A stretch of DNA of 64,000 nt, from positions 2,342,486-2,406,485 of the forward strand of contig NC_087173.1 in the NCBI RefSeq assembly GCF_035594125.1. Direction: 5' to 3'. The notes below the pieces were generated by a model. That model worked only from the letters and a program-made list of their open reading frames with translations. It was not told the DNA's origin and searched no databases. Below are positions 63,501 to 64,000 of this stretch, one piece after another (the first letter of the stretch is position 1; every line of letters starts with the position of its first letter). Both the position numbers and the translations under genes were made by a program. This DNA is from Scylla paramamosain. Taxonomy: Eukaryota; Arthropoda; Malacostraca; Decapoda; Portunidae.

Positions 63501-64000
63501 CTTTTTTTAGGGTCGAAGATGAAGTTAATGGGATTTATAGTTTTTTTTTTCCGTTCCCATTAGTGGATGTTATGGTTAGTGGACTCTGAATGTTGTGGAG
63601 GGAGATGCCGAGCGAGGCGTGAATGGTTAAGATGCATGTAGACACGTGTGTATAGGAGAGAGATTCAGAGGAGGGAGGGAAGGCCAATTAAGTTCTTAGG
63701 TTATAGTGTTCTTGTTTCGAGCACTCCATTAGCTAAGAAAGTTACGAAGAATTAATCGAGAACCGGATATTAGAGAAGGAAAAAAATCTAATGACAAAGT
63801 TTTACGTTTTGGAACTTTACATTGCAAACAAGAATTGACCGAAAAAAAAAAACACCATTCTGAAATTTGATAATTTAAAGACCTGACAAAAAAAAAAAAA
63901 AAAAACTTTATAATCAAAACACGAATACACAAAAAAATGTTTGAATTTTTTACGGGTTTCTAATGTTACTGTCCTAACTTCAAGATCACAGAGGAGGTTA
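63500..64000. other. Right-edge sequence without recognised features
   Basis: AT-rich with poly(A)/poly(T) runs. Nothing recognised. Confidence 0.4.

Overview
The window is animal nuclear DNA, most likely from a decapod crustacean. The genes are split by short GT-AG introns, and two of the three recognisable host genes are metazoan (a nonA/hrp65-type DBHS RNA-binding protein and a GK5-type FGGY kinase). The DNA between them is packed with long GA/CT, GT/CA and AT microsatellites, decayed retrotransposons and small DNA transposons, and short CCTAA/TTAGG runs (the arthropod telomere motif) are scattered about. The taxon is inferred from this overall character and from my general knowledge; no species-specific marker was identified.

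Layout. (1) 1.6-10.7 kb, minus strand: nine exons of a nonA/NONO-family gene. It has a Gly/Arg-rich N-terminus, two RRMs, a NOPS segment and a coiled coil; the last exon(s) were not found. Its 5.9-kb first intron holds a 295-bp inverted-repeat element with an 8-bp target duplication, a dead Tc1-like transposase and a dead non-LTR retrotransposon with an RNase H remnant. (2) 11-15.4 kb: AT-rich spacer with one tRNA-like SINE head. (3) 15.4-22.8 kb, minus strand: a complete 12-exon glycerol kinase 5-like gene (544 codons), with a reverse-transcriptase fragment in intron 10 and two long GA repeats in intron 1. (4) 22.8-31.5 kb: spacer with tandem repeats, including a 1-kb CA-rich minisatellite. 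(5) 31.5-46 kb: a transposon-rich block. Two direct copies of a ~3.7-kb segment each carry a decayed reverse transcriptase and an intact 294-codon ISXO2/IS1595-type (Merlin-like) transposase. Around them are hAT-like, pogo-like and PIF/Harbinger-like non-autonomous elements. (6) 46-49.6 kb: spacer with nothing recognised except a 74-bp duplication. (7) 49.7-56 kb, plus strand: a complete seven-exon phosphonoacetaldehyde hydrolase (phosphonatase) gene, 291 codons, resembling the proteobacterial PhnX type. (8) 56-64 kb: low-complexity sequence with one or two doubtful open frames.

The three host genes have no obvious shared pathway. nonA-like proteins act in nuclear RNA metabolism. GK5-like proteins are sugar/polyol kinases. 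The phosphonatase would cleave the C-P bond of phosphonoacetaldehyde, plausible in a marine or estuarine animal eating phosphonate-containing food. The most interesting points are the bacterial-type phosphonatase with two splice donors that grade directly into microsatellites, the intact duplicated Merlin-like transposase, and a pair of inverted paralogous segments in which each carries a transposon insertion that the other lacks.
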